A stretch of DNA of 22,502 bases from NCBI GenBank assembly GCA_003162235.1, contig PMMN01000073.1, forward strand, positions 6,413 through 28,914, in the 5' to 3' direction. How positions within the stretch are numbered: the stretch's first letter is position 1; each line of letters starts with the position of its first letter. Shown piece by piece: positions 22,276-22,502 of this stretch. This DNA comes from Actinomycetota bacterium (lineage in GTDB: Bacteria; Actinomycetota; Thermoleophilia; Gaiellales; Gaiellaceae). A program made the position numbers and the translations under genes. The notes below the pieces were generated by a model. It saw only the letters and a list, made by a program, of their open reading frames with translations, had not been told where the DNA came from and made no database searches.

Positions 22276-22502
22276 ATGGACGCTAGCCAGCTTCCCGAAG
22301 AGCAACTGATCCGAAGCGGACGAATGGTCGCGATCGGTCGGCTGACTCCGGCGCTCATCCACGAGCTCAACAACTCCCTGCTCGTTCTGCTGGGTACGGC
22401 CGATCTGGAGCTAGCGTTGCTGCCACCCGGGACCAAGGAACGCGAGCGAATGGAAACGGTTCGCGACGCTGGCAACGAGATCCGCGACGCCGTCTCGCAG
22501 CT
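22276..22502 (+). CDS. Sensor histidine kinase, partial (cut by window end)
   Basis: The first 75 residues of a histidine kinase. After a short charged stretch comes a HisKA dimerisation/phosphoacceptor helix, GRMVAIGRLTPALIHELNN, with the phospho-acceptor His29 followed by Glu30 and the Asn pair 32-33, then a second helix starting near 50. The catalytic ATPase domain must lie beyond the window. With ATG 22276 (GAGGAAAGG seven bases upstream, a strong ribosome binding site) fewer than 30 residues precede the H-box, so there is no membrane-bound sensor domain. An in-frame ATG at 22141 would add 45 residues, also without a membrane segment. It is divergent from the response regulator gene and probably forms a pair with it. 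Confidence 0.85.
   Translation, partial: MDASQLPEEQLIRSGRMVAIGRLTPALIHELNNSLLVLLGTADLELALLPPGTKERERMETVRDAGNEIRDAVSQ

Overview
This is a high-GC bacterial window. The many GTG and TTG starts, near-absent intergenic AT content and start-proximal TANNNT motifs (several TAGGCT/TAGGAT, close to the actinomycete -10 consensus) fit an actinobacterium. A deep lineage such as Thermoleophilia is possible, but that is inference and cannot be settled from the sequence alone.

From about 1 to 19.2 kb the window is a cell-surface glycan locus. It holds a Wzz-like chain-length/co-polymerase protein (32-904) and three GT2 glycosyltransferases (949, 6019, and 9354 on the minus strand). It also holds five GT4/CgeB-like glycosyltransferases (4802, 10380, 13307, and 14451 and 18158 on the minus strand) and a Wzx-type flippase (11832). 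Four nucleotide-sugar enzymes are present: UDP-glucuronate decarboxylase (3778), GDP-L-fucose synthase (7160, minus), a LegB-like SDR 4,6-dehydratase (8156, minus) and GDP-mannose 4,6-dehydratase (15604). Two secreted proteins, a CHAP amidase/peptidase and a GH114-like glycosidase, sit between the first glycosyltransferase and the decarboxylase. An acyl-CoA/acyl-AMP ligase is translationally coupled to gmd. The likely flow is UDP-xylose and GDP-L-fucose production, repeat-unit assembly by the glycosyltransferases, flipping, and chain-length control. No Wzy polymerase and no initiating phosphoglycosyltransferase were recognised, so the locus probably continues upstream of base 1 or relies on enzymes elsewhere.

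The locus is not one operon. It is a series of short transcription units that change strand repeatedly. Units with coupled genes (4-base overlaps) are 4802-7163, 11832-14419, 15604-18152 and 19573-20987. Most unit-initial genes lack a Shine-Dalgarno sequence and instead carry a TANNNT hexamer 7-11 bases before the start codon, the layout of leaderless transcripts. At 10358-10380 two genes diverge from what looks like one shared, symmetric -10 element.

From 19.2 to 21.0 kb there is a small unknown protein (93 aa) coupled to a DUF4037 nucleotidyltransferase-like protein, preceded by a possible leaderless small ORF. Bases 20988-21505 contain no convincing gene but a dense run of inverted repeats (four large hairpins plus a perfect palindrome), the best candidate here for an undescribed structured RNA or DNA element. 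The right end holds a NarL-type response regulator (minus strand) with a clear intrinsic terminator, divergent from a histidine kinase truncated by the window edge.
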